Below, piece after piece: positions 63,890 to 64,000 of a stretch of DNA of 64,000 bases (the first letter of the stretch is position 1; each line of letters begins with the position of its first letter). The position numbers and the translations under genes were made by a program. Below the pieces are notes generated by a model. That model did no database searches and was not told the origin of the DNA. It saw nothing but the letters and a program-made list of their open reading frames with translations. This DNA is from Palleronia aestuarii (GTDB taxonomy: Bacteria; Pseudomonadota; Alphaproteobacteria; Rhodobacterales; Rhodobacteraceae): positions 1 through 64,000 of the forward strand of contig NZ_QKZL01000016.1 in the NCBI RefSeq assembly GCF_003253995.1, in the 5' to 3' direction.

Positions 63890-63915
63890 CCCTGCCCCAT
63901 CCGGGAGGTCGCAAG

Positions 63916-64000
63916 TTGAAGGATACGAGCCCCGAGAGCCGCGAGGTCCTGAGCCTCGAGGCGATCACCAAGACGTTTCCCGGCGTCACCGCACTTAACG
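63916..64000 (+). CDS. rhaT: Rhamnose ABC transporter ATPase, N-terminus only (window end)
   Basis: Only the first 28 codons are in the window: a probable TTG start at 63916, 7 nt after GGGAGG, reading LKDTSPESREVLSLEAITKT and then FPGVTALN. The FPGVTALN segment is typical of the start of RbsA/RhaT-like ATPases just before Walker A. Position directly after rhaS supports RhaT. The rest, and the expected rhaPQUK genes, lie beyond the window. Confidence 0.75.
   Translation, partial: MKDTSPESREVLSLEAITKTFPGVTALN

Overview
This 64 kb window is a high-GC bacterial chromosome segment. I infer an alphaproteobacterium of the Rhodobacterales type. The housekeeping block has rpoD next to dnaG, an NAD-type glutamate dehydrogenase, and a hom-glpX-recJ run. 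The carbohydrate genes are of the kinds best known from rhizobia and roseobacters (rhaDI/rhaRST, RbsABC-like importers, GatZ-type epimerases). Assignments come from reading the translated sequences and from remembered family motifs; no database search was run.

Layout. 1-402: truncated end of an IS5-family insertion sequence, abutting the 3' end of rpoD. 405-6036: rpoD, dnaG and glutamate dehydrogenase, all on the minus strand. 6273-9940: a three-gene TadG/TadE-like secretion/pilus-associated operon, a small membrane protein and a small lipoprotein. 10000-14603: hom, glpX, recJ and tRNA-Glu(UUC). 14706-20029: nikR divergent from nikABCDE, with a perfect NikR-type operator between them. 20179-23855: iron-type alcohol dehydrogenase, HxlR regulator, TauE/SafE permease and FdhD.

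24182-64000 is almost entirely carbohydrate catabolism, in five modules. (A) 24182-34772: a ribose-type importer with a single-domain ATPase, then polyol/sugar dehydrogenases, a class II aldolase, an FGGY kinase, a LacI regulator, a PfkB kinase and a D-lyxose-type isomerase. (B) 35185-47365: a MalFG/UgpC-type polyol importer containing a xylitol-dehydrogenase-like enzyme, divergent from a SorC regulator, a tagatose-3-epimerase-family protein, a tagatose-type kinase, a GatZ/KbaZ protein and three short-chain dehydrogenases. (C) 47403-50950: a complete RbsBAC-type importer. (D) 51088-58431: a second RbsB-A-C-C importer divergent from LacI, a second 3-epimerase-family protein and a small P-loop kinase. 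(E) 58442-64000: rhamnose catabolism, rhaI-rhaD divergent from rhaR-rhaS-rhaT, cut by the window end.

The logic of modules A-E is: import a rare sugar or polyol, oxidise it to a ketose with an SDR or MDR dehydrogenase, epimerise or isomerise it, phosphorylate it (PfkB or FGGY), then either cleave the ketose phosphate with a class II aldolase or epimerise tagatose-6-P to fructose-6-P. Points that stand out: a NikR that lacks three of the four classical nickel ligands yet faces a canonical operator; GatZ without its aldolase partner GatY; stable hairpins directly after four of the five solute-binding-protein genes of the carbohydrate importers; and a probably leaderless HxlR transcript.
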